Of a stretch of 64,000 nucleotides of DNA, positions 1-10,939 are shown in pieces. The translations under genes were made by a program, and so were the position numbers. How positions within the stretch are numbered: position 1 is the first letter of the stretch; each line of letters begins with the position of its first letter. The notes under the pieces were generated by a model that was not told where the DNA came from, searched no databases, and saw only the letters and a program-made list of their open reading frames with translations. This stretch comes from Macrophomina tecta (taxonomy: Eukaryota > Ascomycota > Dothideomycetes > Botryosphaeriales > Botryosphaeriaceae): assembly GCA_024180945.1 (NCBI GenBank), contig JAKSGN010000012.1, forward strand, positions 124,001-188,000. The letters are read 5' to 3'.

Positions 1-395
1 AGATGGACAAGTCATGGGAGGCCTAGAAGCCGTATCTCTGTGCTTTATGACTCGTAAGATTCCTAGAAAGCATTTGACGGCGAATGACGACAGCTGTGCC
101 GCAGACCCTCATGTTGTTGCTCCCGTGCGTCGCAGCGCTCTCGCCGCTGCGGCACAGAAACATAGCATGCTTTAAATAGGGGGTGGTGGTGGTGGTGCCA
201 TATCACCTATGCCCAGATAATCCCATCAGACACGGCATGGAAGGAACGAGCAGAATTAAACTCGGTTCACCGTTTTCCGAGGATGGGCATGGGTGGTCGT
301 GCAATGCCACGAAGAGCGGGGAAGAGCCTCAGCAGATTCCGTTGCGCGAGTCAACGAACACCACAGCCGAAGGTCACCCAGGCCCACGCTGAATC

Positions 396-1031
396 ATGCT
401 ACCAAGCGATGCCGCTGACACTGGCGCAGGCACCTTTTCCGACGAAAACAGCGATACCCGTCCAGCAATCACCGTCTCCGATGAGGCACCGAGCGACGCA
501 GAATCTGGCATCTCTGTTTCTCGGCTGCCATTGGAAGAAAAGCTCTTCTTCGTGGTACATGATACCAGCAGAAAATTTCGCGTTGTAAGGTACCGCAACG
601 CGAACGTGCAAAGATGGCATCTTTTGCCCCGCGAGAGACTCGCCATTTTCCAGGGCATGGAGCTCAAAGTTGGCGATTTGATCGTGTGTCAGGTCTTGAC
701 GGACCCTATGGCCGTGGCCGAGATTGTGGAAATACGTGCTGTTGAAGACGGCCGGCGTCTTCTCCGCATCATCTGGTTCGTTAGAAGACTTTCTGCCCTA
801 AAGGAGCTCGGCGCAGAACGCGAAAGCGACATCATTCCGAGCTCGTATCGGTTCGTCAAGTCAGCACATACGCAGGTGATTGTATGGGACACGGTGAAAA
901 GGGTGATGGATGTGGAGGAGAGGCGCAAGTGCATGACCGATCAGGTTCTGTGCTATTTGGGGCGGGGCCGCGTTAGGCTTTGCCCGGCGGACTCGGGGCT
1001 TGCGAAGTGGACAGTGGTACGGGAGGGCTAA
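396..1031 (+). CDS. BAH-domain-like protein, 211 aa
   Basis: Single-exon ORF of 211 residues. Residues 1-48 are acidic and Ser/Thr-rich, probably disordered. Residues about 88-195 resemble a BAH module: a KVGDLIVCQV strand, then AEIVEIRAVEDG, then the IIWFVRR core strand typical of BAH domains, then a segment IIPSSYRFV where BAH domains have their 'EL..S....' element. BAH domains bind nucleosomes or histone tails in the nucleus. No second domain (PHD, bromodomain) is seen, so this is either a minimal reader or a fragment of a larger protein. The first in-frame ATG was used; the stop is TAA. No introns are needed. The family assignment rests on pattern recognition only, and a hypothetical protein of another fold is possible. 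Confidence 0.5.
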   Translation: MLPSDAADTGAGTFSDENSDTRPAITVSDEAPSDAESGISVSRLPLEEKLFFVVHDTSRKFRVVRYRNANVQRWHLLPRERLAIFQGMELKVGDLIVCQVLTDPMAVAEIVEIRAVEDGRRLLRIIWFVRRLSALKELGAERESDIIPSSYRFVKSAHTQVIVWDTVKRVMDVEERRKCMTDQVLCYLGRGRVRLCPADSGLAKWTVVREG

Positions 1032-2063
1032 TGTGTGACAGCATGTTGTATATATTGTAGAATGTACTCTTGTTTATTTTGGGCTCAAGTCGGAACAGGA
1101 TAGCATGAGCCTATTGACCCAGTAGCTGTTCGGCTTCGTGCGGATTCGTACGCTTCTGCAATACGCACGTCACCGTGGCTACTTTAAGCTGTCATCAGCA
1201 CCGCCTACCCGGTTGCCTCGATTCTCTGAGCCTTTGTACGTATGGACCCTGCTCTTGATGAAGTACATTAAAGATCAACCTCGCATCCATCACCAAGCAG
1301 CTCATCTGATCAGTGTTGGTTACGCTAGCAGCGTGCCACTGTCGCAGCATCACCAATCTCTTCGCTGCTACCAGGGTTTAGCTGATGAGAGAAGTAGTGG
1401 TAGTAGTCATCAATAGTGCGTAGTCATGAGAGTCTCAAAATGGGATTCAGATCCCTAAGATGTTGATAGATTTCTCGCCCTTCTCCCTCATTAATGAGTG
1501 GAGTTGGCTATAGATACCTGACACTATAACTGTATAGAAATGCGAATAGCTTCATTTGAATGTAACAGCTTTAATGGCTTCAAAACACTAAGATTTGGTT
1601 GAATTATCGCGACTGTACGGCTGCGAATAGCTTCAGCTGAGTTTGGTGTTCGGACCCCTGCAAAGCCCATTTGGCACTAGGATATCTCCAACAAACGAGC
1701 TGACATCCGGCCTACGAGCACATACAGAATGAATGCAAGGATGGTAGATCATGCAGGCATAGCAATCCTACCCGGAGGCAATTTGGCCCTCATTCTATCA
1801 AACTGCGAGGGTTGTGAGTCAGGCGAGGGCCGATCAGTTCATAATAAGCGCTAGGAGAAATGGCACATCATCCTATTGACAGAACCTTAAGAGCTCCGGG
1901 AGAATATAAGGCTAAGCCGCGGCGGCATTGCGAGCGGCCAAGCCCGGAAGACCTGCACGATGCGCCAACTCGGGCCATTCGGGAGATATACCATTAGGGC
2001 ATTAACCCGGGGGCTGATAAACGCACTTGTGTGGCGCTCGGATCGCCGAGGAAGACTTCAAAA
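1032..2063. other. No gene recognised
   Basis: About 1 kb without a convincing ORF. The longest open stretch (1138-1416) has no recognisable motif and looks like chance. The sequence is of mixed composition and carries no obvious transposon terminus. Confidence 0.5.
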
Positions 2064-2152
2064 CAGGGTGGTCAACAAACAAACAAACAAACAAACAAAC
2101 AAAGATTTACCAAATATTTGTTTGTTTGTTTGTTTGTTTGTTGACCACCCTG
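2064..2152. repeat. Near-perfect palindrome with (CAAA)n arms
   Basis: The left arm begins CAGGGTGGTCAACAAACAAA and the right arm is its reverse complement, ending TTTGTTGACCACCCTG. Arms are about 37 bp each around a short loop (AGATTTACCAAAT region). The CAGGGTGG...CCACCCTG termini look like terminal inverted repeats, so this may be a minimal foldback element. A related but imperfect structure sits at 56321-56413. Confidence 0.75.
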
Positions 2153-2738
2153 CTCCCAAAGCACAGCCTCTCTAAGTTGTGGTGGATGAAATCGGGACAC
2201 TAATAATGGAGCAATAGTAAATCAAAGTATAATGAAATACCCGCCAAAACCTGCACAGGCTCGATCGCTATATCAAGTCCGACTGGTTAAAGGTATGGAG
2301 AAAGGTATTTGCAGCGTACTGTCATTCGAGTTGCGGAGAAGCGATTCCCTGCACTACTCGACGACACTAGTTACCTGGCAGCGTCTTAGCGTGCAAAAAG
2401 CAATCCCTACTGTAGGTTAGCTAGGAGAACTTCGCTGCGAAGGCCCGCACGGGAAGAATAACCACAAGGGAACGTGGCGCGTATGGGCAGCCACAAGGCA
2501 GCAACCAGAGCCCGCACGGGAACGACGCCCGTAAGATGCCAAAGGGGCAGAACAGTGACGTCAGGACAGGAATTCCGCAGAGGACAAAGGCCCTTACGGA
2601 TGAATCACTAATGGAACATGAGCCCAATCGTTGACTGATCTATGCATTATTGCCTGATTTATTTAAACTTTCTGTTTGCCTCGGTTATAGCGTCAGATGT
2701 CTATGGCCAACGCCACTCATTAGTTAGGAAGGACAACC
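2153..2738. other. No gene recognised; short direct repeat
   Basis: No convincing coding sequence. The 13-mer GCCCGCACGGGAA occurs twice (about 2443 and 2511), suggesting remnant LTR or repeat DNA upstream of the transposase pseudogene. Confidence 0.4.
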
Positions 2739-4283
2739 AGAATTCGATCATCAGTTTCGCGGACTGGTTCCCATTTTTGAGGCTCTCATGACCATGCGCC
2801 ATCAGAATCTGATCATAAAAATCGTACGGAAGCCAATCGGACAGTACTGGGTTCGCCAGTTCTGTCAACGACACAAAGATCGGATTAAAAGCATCTATCT
2901 CCGCGGAATTGACCAAACCCGTAAAGTCACTGATAACTCGACGTATTTTGAACACTTCTATTCAGTCGTACGAGTCCTCCCTCTCCTGGCTTCCTTATAT
3001 TTATTATATGAAGACATGAGCTAACGTTTCCCTTATAGCTTCAGGAAAAGATTGAAAAATATCATATTCGTCCAGCAAGTACGTACAATTTTGATGAAAA
3101 GGGATTCTTGCTTGGTCTCTGCCGTACGATGAAAAGAATTGTCTCAATTCAACAGCATCGGAGGAGAAACGTTTTCGGGTCGGTTCAAGACGGGAGCCGC
3201 GAGTTTATCTCCCTACTTGCAGCGATTTGCGCGGACGGAGCAGCTCTCCCACCAGCCTTAATCTATCAAGGCGATTCTAGCGACTTACAAGATACCTGAC
3301 TTGAGGATTTTGACGGTTCGTATAAGGAAGCGTACTTCGCTGTGTCAAAAAAAAGAAAAAGGCTGGACAAACGAGGAGCTTGGAATCTCATGGCTTTCAA
3401 AGGTCTTCGAGCCTCGTACGAGGGCAAAAGCAGGAAATTCCCGACGTCTACTTCTTGTAGATGGTCACTCAAGCCACGTCAATCTTCGGTTTATCGAGTT
3501 TTGCGACCGACACGGGGTTATCCTGGTTATTCTACCGCCGCACTCAGCCCACCGTCTGCAGCCTGTTGATGTTTGAATCTTTTCTCCGCTCGCCACGGCC
3601 TATTCGAATGAAATTGACAGATTAATTCAATCGAGCCGTGGATTTTCTCGCGTTACAAAACGGACTTTCTGGGGACTATTTCGTACGGCGTGGAATTCAG
3701 CCTTGACTTTTGAAAATATCCGGTCGGCATTTGCTAGTCCAGAGATTTGCCCCCTCAAACCACGGAAAATCCTAGAGGAAATCAAAAAAGAGACTCCCTC
3801 ACCGATTTTAAGTGACATTGAAAGGTAAAAACCTACTCTAAGCTACGTACGAGGCTTATGTCGTGCAGTCAAGGCGATTTCAAAGGAGAAGGATGATATC
3901 GCGCTCGGGCTTGATCTCACCATTCGGGCAAGCGAAAAGCTAACAGTCCGAAACGAAATCCTTAAACATAAGAATCAAGGACTTCGTGCAGCACTTGTTA
4001 GTAAGAAAAACAAGCGGAAAAAAGAGAAACAAATAGGTCTTTTCGATAAAGAACGGCCCGGAGAAGCTCAGTTCTTCTCTCCAGCCAAAGTTAGTGCCGT
4101 ACGAGCTCGCGTACAAGAGTTGGAGGATCAAAAGCAACGCGAGAAGGCTGAGGCTGAGGAACGACGTCAGAATAAGGCGGCTGAAAGGAGAGAGGCCAGG
4201 AGGCTCAGGAGAAAAGGGAAACCAGGAGAAGAATCCGCAATGAGAAGCAGCAGCAAAAAGAGCGGGAAAAAGAAGAGCGTCTC
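2739..4283 (+). pseudogene. Pogo/Tigger-type DDE transposase, decayed copy 1
   Basis: A DDE_1-type transposase spread over three frames. The CENP-B-like DNA-binding part is at about 2788-3000 (QFCQRHKDRIKS). The catalytic part runs from 3108: FDEKGF region, DGSREFISLLAAICADG, RRLLLVDGHSSHVNLRF, and PPHSAHRLQPVDV. A C-terminal charged coiled coil runs to the LTR at 4284. Lesions: in-frame TGA at 3297, a frameshift in an A-run near 3350, TGA near 3574 and TAA near 3828. The same protein, better preserved, is encoded on the minus strand at 58785-60650. The 3' end is cut by the LTR at 4284. Not functional. Confidence 0.85.
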
Positions 4284-4531
4284 TGTCAGACTATTGTGCC
4301 TTACTGCCTCAGTCATCACATTCTTTTAGGCATCAAGATCAGCATCTACTCTTTGCCACCTCACAACTCCTCATCTTCACAAGCTTCGGATAGCAATATC
4401 GGCTTCTATTCTCCTCGGTTATTCAAGCACTCATTTATGTATATAAGCAAGCCTACCTCCCTCCCTCTTAGGAGACAGGCAGAATCTACTCTCTCTTCTG
4501 ACCTCACAACTTTTCTCACCCAAATCCGACA
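4284..4531 (+). mobile_element. Copia-type LTR, family A (diverged copy)
   Basis: About 248 bp, starting TGTCAGACTATTGTGCC and ending AAATCCGACA. It aligns along its length with the LTR at 25201-25426, sharing blocks such as CTTCGGATAGCAATATCGGC and TCATTTATGTATATAAGCAA. It abuts the transposase pseudogene. No clear 5-bp target duplication is seen (GTCTC against CTCAT), so it may be a remnant of a larger element rather than a clean solo LTR. Confidence 0.8.
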
Positions 4532-5127
4532 CTCATCCAATCAGGATAATGCCTCATCGAATCTTTGACCGTCTGGATGACTCCAATTTCTCTTGGCACC
4601 TGCGTGGTGGTTCGCCATTCGTCGCCCCGTTGCTCAGGAGCTAACTGCTACATGACGAGTGGGCGCCAACGCGCGTCGGCCTCCATACGGGAGCAAACCA
4701 TTTTCTCTGTTGATACGATGTCTGCATCAGGCAGTTACTGCCGGCAATTGAGTCGACGGATACCATCCAGGGGACTATTGGATGAGACTGCATTTCAGGT
4801 AGCTGGCGCAGGTTGCCAGCGCAGATCGCCAAGGGGGAAAGGGCGCAGCCTGGAGCCAGGCGGATCACCGGTCCCACAGCAGTTTTTGCAGGATTAAGTG
4901 GGGAAACGAGGCAGTCCTTTTCATGTGATCGAAATCGGCCTCTAAGCCACGGAGGTTGCGTTGCAGCCGAGCATTGACCTGCAGCTCTGGGTGGTTGGGC
5001 AGAGGAGCATTCTCGGTATAAGAACAGGAGCCTTGCTCCCCTTCTCTGGCTATCACTCTCTGAAAGAGTTCCCTCTCAAGCATTGTTTCTCGTCAGGCGC
5101 TATCCTTTTACAATATTCTACACAATC
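4532..5127. other. No gene recognised; upstream region of the chromodomain gene
   Basis: Overlapping ORFs on both strands have no recognisable motif. The last ~150 bp could hold the promoter and leader of the chromodomain gene starting at 5128; no clear TATA box was identified. Confidence 0.4.
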
Positions 5128-6591
5128 ATGGACTCCATCGTCTTTTACCAACCTCCGAGCCCCAAGTGGCCATACCGCAGCGCATTGGACAAATCTATGC
5201 CTGAGCCGATGGACGATGAGGATGATGATGGCTGGGAGTCTCCCTCTCTCTCTGAGATTCTGGCTGAGGCCAAACAAAAGCGGGCTAGCATGCCTAGTCA
5301 TCAGGATTGCCCTCCTCTGGTCCAGGAGAGGATAGATGACGGTGGACGTCCAGTCATCTCGCAAACGAGCGCGAGAGTAGCGATTGAGGATCGTATCAGT
5401 GCACATATGTGCAGCTTACGCTCTGGAAGCACCCAACAAAGTAACTAACGCTTGCATATGGCTTCGTTATCACAGCATGGCTAACTCAGCTGCAGAAAAT
5501 CACTCTATCGAGCCTCATGCAGATCTGGAGCTTAGTCCGTCCACTGGGAGCCAGCGCAATCTGGCTATTGCCGCACCTAAAGCTCTGGACTCGATATCTC
5601 AGGACGAGGGAGCTTGCCGTTCCACACCTCTGGATGTTGTTGAGGAGCAGGCTACTCACGAAGAAATTGTCACTGGCGCGCAGAACTACAAGCAGCATTG
5701 CTTCGGAGACCAGCACTCCTTTAGCAGAGCGGAAACGTCAACAGGGCTTGACCGTAACCGCGACCGTACTCATGGTGACGACCATGATGGACAGGACGTA
5801 GGTGCCGCCGCGGGCAATATCTACGCAATTTTCGCAGAGAAGATTTTTGCTACTTCTGGAAAGCATGGAGGTACCGAAAGAGAAGGGCAAGGGCGAGCGA
5901 AGCGTCAGGCAAACGATGTAATACCTAGAGCGCTCTCCAGGTCCAGGAGCCGTTCCCCCTCTTCCGGAAGCACGGGTAGTAACGTCTCCATCGTTGTAGA
6001 TGATGACTCGGGATATAACTCTGGTACGCTGATACCAGGATATAATAATGTTTGATTAGCTAATATTTGGTAGCAGCCACACCTCCTAGCATCAATCCGC
6101 AAGGATCTGTAATTGGTAGGCATGATTTACTTGTACCCGTCGGCGTAGCCCCATCATCTGCGCCTCTGCCGACTCGACGGCCGGTGAAGCAACCCCTTGA
6201 ATCGCACCCGGCGACCCTGGACAGCGGGCGCAAACGCATTCGCACCTCGCGTCCGGTGGTGCCGTTCACCATCAATGCCGACAGAGAGACTCGAACTCGA
6301 ACCCTAGTGCCCATCTCGTTGAGCGATGATGACAGCATTAATGACAGTAACGACGAGACACTCGACCCAGTGGCCTCTTCACAGCAACGAGGCCCACCTC
6401 CGGTGATTCCAGAGGATAACCAGTATCTTGTTGAACGTCTTCTCAAGCGTCAGGTCCGTCGGTTGCATGGAAGAAGAAGGGTGAAGTACCTCGTTCAGTG
6501 GGAAGGATATGGGCCAGAGCACAACAGTTGGGTTTGCCGGAGGGATATTCATCCCGAGCTTGTCAGAGCATTTCACGCGTCTACCTTTTGA
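5128..6591 (+). CDS. Chromodomain protein, 454 aa, three exons
   Basis: Exons 5128-5440, 5490-6023 and 6074-6591 join in frame to give 454 residues. Introns are 49 and 50 nt: GTAACT...GCTAACTCAG and GTACGC...TTAGCTAATATTTGGTAG. Each has a CTAA(C/T) branch-like site and restores one continuous frame. The start at 5128 has the context CAATCATGG. Residues 1-400 are low-complexity, acidic and Ser/Arg-rich (a SRSRSRSPSS run). The last ~55 residues form a chromodomain: YLVERLLKRQ, VKYLVQWEGY, then NSWVCRRDI, the usual aromatic-cage order, though the 'TWEP' Trp-Glu is replaced by SW-V. Such domains bind methylated histone tails. No integrase or polymerase is attached, so it is either a host reader or domesticated from a chromovirus. 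Copy structure suggests an expressed gene. Confidence 0.75.
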
Positions 6592-6968
6592 CAAGTTGCT
6601 ACGCGACTGTTGGAGGTTGGTAGGGGCTGTTCAAAGAAGGAAAAGTGGAAAATACAAAGCGAACCTTTTTAACTTCCTACTGAAGCCTACTCGTACTCCG
6701 CATCAGCGCCCCATCCTCAACCACCATACCTTTTTATCTTTTCATCCTGCTCCTTTCGTTATCCTCGTCCACTCATATATCCCCTTGCTGTCATTATTTC
6801 CGTCATCCTTACTGCTGTAATGATAAGAATCGTTTGCGAAGAGACTAACTGTTAGAATCACGTGTATCTAGCTTTCTTAGCGTAGTTTCAGCAGTTAAGA
6901 GGAGGGCCTCTCCAACTCCCCTCTCATCTGCGCCAAGAACCTCATCACGTCTTCAGAACTCGACACTA
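6592..6968. other. No gene recognised
   Basis: 3' flank of the chromodomain gene and 5' flank of the Fot1-like element. The pyrimidine-rich stretch 6700-6800 has no coding character. Confidence 0.4.
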
Positions 6969-7914
6969 ACGTGTCCCACAAGCGAGCGTGCCACACAAGC
7001 GAGTGTGCCACCCGACCAAGAAAACGCGACACCCTAGCTTCAATCAACAATGCATCAGCCAACCCACGCTCAATCCATCTTCCATGAAGCTCAGATAGCT
7101 TTAGCGAAGCCAGCTATCGATCAAGGCCAAATCCAAAGCAATCGGCTAGCTGCAAAGACGTTTAACGATAATCGGATGACCCCGAAGCGACGACGCGACA
7201 GGATTCCTCCTCGACGCGATTGCACGCCCAACTCTCGAAAGCTTATTAATATCGAGGAATCAGTTCTTGTCAAACGTGTCCTCGACCTAGATTCGCGAGG
7301 ATTTCCGCCGCGATTAAGTGCTGTTGAAGGTATGGCAAATAAGCTACTCGCCGACCACGCCGGAGGTCACCGTTGGCAAGAACTGGTCCTCCAACTTCGT
7401 AAAACGGACTCCCGAGCTAAAAAAACACGTCTGAATCGAAAGTATGGCTATCAGCGAGCTAAATGCGAGGACCCGGAGCTTATCACACAATGGTTTCAGC
7501 TCGTCGAGAACACTATCACGAAGTATGGGATTGCGGACGGTGACATCTACAACTTCGATGAAGCCGGCTTCCTCATGGGCATTGTTGCAGCCGGAATGGT
7601 TGTCACAGCATCGGAGCGACGCGCTCGACCCAAATCAGTCCAGCCAGGCAATCGCGAGTGGGTTACGGTGATCCGGGGAGTCAACGCCGAGGGCTGGGCG
7701 ATTCCACCGTTCGTGATTTTCAAGGGACAACACCACCACCTTTCTGCTTGGTACAGCGACGACGTACCAGGCAATTGGGTCATCGCAATAAGTGAAAACG
7801 GCTGGACGACGAACGAGCTTGGTCTGTAGTGGCTGCAGCACTTCGAAAAGCACACAAACGATCGCACAACTGGAGCATACCGACTTCTGATTCTTGACGG
7901 CCACGCGAGCCAGT
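6969..7914 (+). mobile_element. Fot1-like (Tc1/mariner superfamily) element, 3'-truncated
   Basis: The left terminus ACGTGTCCCACAAGCGAGCG follows a TA dinucleotide (6967-6968), the target of this superfamily. Two sub-repeats of the form CACAAGCGAG(C/T)GTGCCAC lie inside the TIR. The element keeps its transposase 5' half but is cut at about 7914, where LINE sequence begins, so no right TIR remains. Its close relative at 10940-12795 is complete. Confidence 0.8.
7050..7914 (+). pseudogene. Fot1-like transposase, truncated
   Basis: ORF from 7050 with a TAG at 7827-7829, after which the same frame continues to the truncation at about 7914. Recognisable parts: a basic N-terminal psq/CENP-B-type segment (KTFNDNRMTPKRRRDR, less regular than in the 11 kb copy), the NFDEAGF first catalytic Asp, REWVTVIRGVNAEGWAIPPF, WTTNELG, and LLILDGHAS with the second Asp. 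The third acidic residue and the C-terminus are missing. It aligns throughout with the transposase at 11050-12114. Confidence 0.85.
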
Positions 7915-8740
7915 GGTGTATTCGGTATTGAAAAACCCCTGTCAATATCCTCGATACATATTAAGAATATTGATTTTTTCAATATTGACTCTTCAGAAGA
8001 CGATGGATGCTCATGCTCTGGTACTGCAAAACAAACACCGAGACACCTACTACTAGAATGTCCTCTATACAGAACCGAAAGGCTCTCAGTAAAGAACACT
8101 GTCAACCAGAATCCCCTTGTTTTATATGCAACACTTATCATTGCTTCCTTAGGCTCTACATTGATTCTTTCCTCGGTATCCCCTACATCTCGGACCTTCT
8201 GCTTTTCCTCGGATGTTCTCAATTCCTCGGTTATACTGTTTCAGATTCATGTGTTTAAGGACACTCATTCTCCTTCAGTTAGAAGGACAGGCAGAAATTC
8301 GACTCTCTCTTCTGACCTCACCGAGTTCGGGCCTGAGGCCCACCCAAGTTCGACAAACACTCTAAGCGCAAACCGGATGAACCTCCGGGACCTCCTCTCC
8401 ACAACTGAAGGAATCTCTGCTACGGTAGACTTCCTTCAAAAAACGAAGATATCCACGCGTCGGTGGATGCTTAACGACCTGCCCGACGGGGTATAAATAC
8501 GCTCAACATTTACACTCCTTTTGTCTTGCTAGTTCTTCGGTTGTTTCATATATCTCCTGGTCTTTCCTTAGAGGGAAACCTCTCTTCAGGCATTGAAGCC
8601 AACTATTCCTAGCACCAACCTCGACCAACCCCTATATAGAACTCTAAAAGCAGCAAAGGCTCTTACGGCCCGTCTTTAATAGCCTCCGACTCTAAAAGGA
8701 CATTAAACTAAATAAAAAAAATAAAAATAAATAAATAAAA
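7915..8740 (+). pseudogene. Non-LTR retrotransposon (Tad1/LINE-type) 3' remnant, split by an LTR
   Basis: A 5'-truncated LINE 3' end. Before the LTR, the frame gives a Cys-His segment, CSCSGTAKQTPRHLLLECPLY, typical of the end of LINE reverse transcriptase/RNase H ORFs. After the LTR (from 8356) the frame continues with LRDLLSTTEGISATVDFLQK, the usual last residues of such ORFs, ending at TAA 8494-8496. A 3' UTR follows and finishes in an A-rich tail of AAATA/AAAT units at about 8707-8740. It inserted into, and removed the 3' part of, the Fot1-like element on its left. Confidence 0.75.
8100..8355 (+). mobile_element. Solo LTR, family C, with 5-bp TSD AACAC
   Basis: 256 bp from TGTCAACCAGAATCCCC to CCCAAGTTCGACA. 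The direct repeat AACAC flanks it exactly (8095-8099 and 8356-8360). It interrupts the LINE ORF without shifting its frame: the LINE peptide resumes after the duplicated AACAC. Relatives are at 24218-24664 (minus) and 26214-26669 (plus). Confidence 0.92.
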
Positions 8741-8823
8741 TACACTATTTTAGAGCGAGTCCGATATCTCCTTGAACTGCAAGACTACATCAACCTCCTA
8801 CGTTCTCGGAACAAAGATTACAG

Positions 8824-9114
8824 TGTTACGGCGCAGCCTCCACAGTATAGGGAATGAGGAAGGAAAGGACGTTCTGCGGGGAATTCCCAAGAAAAGAGGG
8901 GATCACGTGGCTCAGCACGTGAGTACCCAAGGACGGACCCACCGAGCCCTTACGAGCCGGGCTCACGACGGCTCACCTCGAGCCCTCTGGAGCTGGGCTC
9001 GCAACAGCACCACTAGATTGTATACACTTTCATACTTGTATATAAACCACACTCCTTAGATAGCTTTGACCTTCGTGGTCAACTTCAATAACAATTCGCA
9101 CATTGTTAGTAACA
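8824..9114 (+). mobile_element. Gypsy-type LTR, TGTTACG...GTAACA
   Basis: 291 bp bounded by the short inverted ends TGTTAC and GTAACA. The 3' part (TGTATATAAACCACACTCCT, then CGTGGTCAACTTC) aligns with the LTR at 35007-35273. No matching 5-bp direct repeat was found (TACAG against CGGCC), so it may be one end of a deleted element. A TATATAAA box at about 9040 is a plausible LTR promoter. Confidence 0.65.
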
Positions 9115-10205
9115 CGGCCTTCGCACGCAGTGCTCAGTCTCATCACGTGTTCGACTTGCTCTCACCCTCTTCTTGTACCCACTCAAGGAAAACCCCCTTC
9201 GACAGGTTTTCTCCCTCTTTGGTGTTTGGATCCTTGGAGGCAGAGGCCCGCTCGTTACATACAGGCATAAAGCAGACCGTACCGATATCAAATACTGTTT
9301 GAATCCGGTGAACTTCCTGTTCAAACGCTTGGATCCGATAACTACCTGGAGGAGGTTGTACAGGTGCAGTTTTATCCTTTGCGGGAATAGCCTAACGAGG
9401 CTCCACGAGCATTTGGTCGGAAATGTCCAAGGATATAACGACGCTTACGATATCGTTCTAGTAATTGCTTTCGACGGCCTACGATCATATAAGCAGGCCC
9501 TATTAGACACGTTGAACGGATTGGTTGGAGACATTCATGAGGAGATCAAAGAGTCAGTAAGAGACCGAGTTGTCTCGCTCCTACATGTCTATTGTGCGGC
9601 TTTATCTAGAGCTTCAGGTCTCCGATCTGGACAGTTTCAGCTTTTTCAAAGAGCAGGGAAGCCCCAAACCTACGAGGACAGCGTACGACTCGACTCCTGC
9701 AGTTTTTGTCTGTGGCCACGCAGCAGAGCCGCTCAACTGTCCGTTACAGCCGCTGCCGATATTCTCTTCTCGCACGACATCGGCAGTGCTCCTAGGGACT
9801 TCAGATAACTCGCCTTCATCTCAGTGAGGAAGTATCACATTTGTCTCAGCTCGGAGGAAAAAGTTGAAAATTTTCAACTGTCCAAGGACGGTATCGGTAT
9901 GGGTGGCAACACCGCCCTGTTCTCAGAGTATTCTGTTGTAAAATAAACTAGTCAAGAGAGTATCCACGGCAACAGTTTATTGAGATAAAACCATTGTCCG
10001 AAAACTTTGACTTCAGCTGAAATGGTCAGGCGTATTACTTGTACGTGAACTTGCTGACAGGAGGCGGGCAACCATGCGAATAATCTTTCTGCGACCACTG
10101 CACCGCTCAGCATACAAAGAACTACATCAAAGAGCGGAACAAACCCGCTTCGGAACCATTAGATCAGACTTTGAATGCTGAGCGTTCGTTTACTGGATAA
10201 TCTGT
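9115..10205. other. No gene recognised; unexplained ORF
   Basis: ORF 9173-9808 (+) overlaps the LTR flank at its start. Its middle part (about 9420-9660) is helical and protein-like (DGLRSYKQALLDTLNGLVGD) and could be a fragment of the NLR upstream region or of another gene, but no family was recognised. The 9810-10200 stretch shows no coding signal. Confidence 0.35.
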
Positions 10206-10936
10206 TAGGTCCCGGTCATGGCCCCTTTCCCGTGCTTGGTGATCCGCGGGATCTGCGACTACGCTGACTCTCACAAGAATAGGAAATGGCAGCCGTACGC
10301 GGCTGGGACGGCGGCGGCATATGCGAAGGAGCTACTGCGGGTGATACCGGCAGTCGAAGTGTTGAAGACACAGACAAGTCGATGAAGTAACACGAGGTTA
10401 GTGCAATTAGTAGAGCTTTACATGGAGAAACTAGACTCACACGTCCTAGAGCGGATTCCTGTTTTCTACCTCCCCTTCCTAGAAAATCGCAAGTTTGTCG
10501 GTCGAAGTGTGGAGCTTGATACGCTGAAACAGAAGTTGCTTGTTAATAAAGATTGCCAGAAGGTGGTAATTAGCGGCCTTGGTGGCATCGGCAAGACACA
10601 AGTGGCACTACGATTCGCATACTCTATCAAGCAGAACTGTCCGCAATTCTCCGTCTTCTGGGTCCAAGCGTTAGTATGGAGACCTTTGAGCGCGGCTGCG
10701 TGGAGATGGCAACAGTGTTAGGAATACGCCAAGAAAGCAAAGATGACGTCAAGAAACTAGTCCAGCGGCGGTTATGCGGGAAAAACGCGGGCAAGTGGTT
10801 GCTCATCGTCGACAATGTGGATGACCTGGGCTTGCTTCGATGCTCTGAGCAAACAGAAGGCCTACTTTCCTGTCGCAATAGAGGAACAACATGTTGCAAG
10901 CATCGCTTTGCAGGTAAAAAATCAAGTTAAATACCA
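10206..10936 (+). pseudogene. Fungal NLR fragment: nucleoside phosphorylase domain end + NB-ARC start
   Basis: 10218-10384 encodes the C-terminal end of a PNP_UDP nucleoside-phosphorylase effector domain ([18 protein letters not shown], then [17 protein letters not shown]). After an in-frame TGA at 10382-10384 the same frame gives FVGRSVELDTLKQKL, a P-loop GLGGIGKTQVALRFAY and FSVFWVQA. A one-base shift near 10670 moves the frame to METFERGCVEMA and the Walker B-like strand WLLIVDNVDD. This PNP-NB-ARC order is a standard fungal NLR, used in non-self recognition. The repeat domain is missing: a Fot1-like element starts at 10940. The N-terminal half of the PNP domain is not found upstream. Clearly inactive. 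Confidence 0.8.
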
Positions 10937-10939
10937 CTA

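Noticed and set aside
5441..5475. 35-nt intron ending at the first CAG in the chromodomain gene
   Set aside because: Too short and out of frame; the 49-nt intron ending at 5489 has a branch site and preserves the frame.
5128..6591. Chromodomain as part of a gypsy (chromovirus) integrase
   Set aside because: No integrase, RNase H or RT sequence precedes the domain; the spliced 454-aa protein stands alone, although ancient origin from a chromovirus cannot be excluded.
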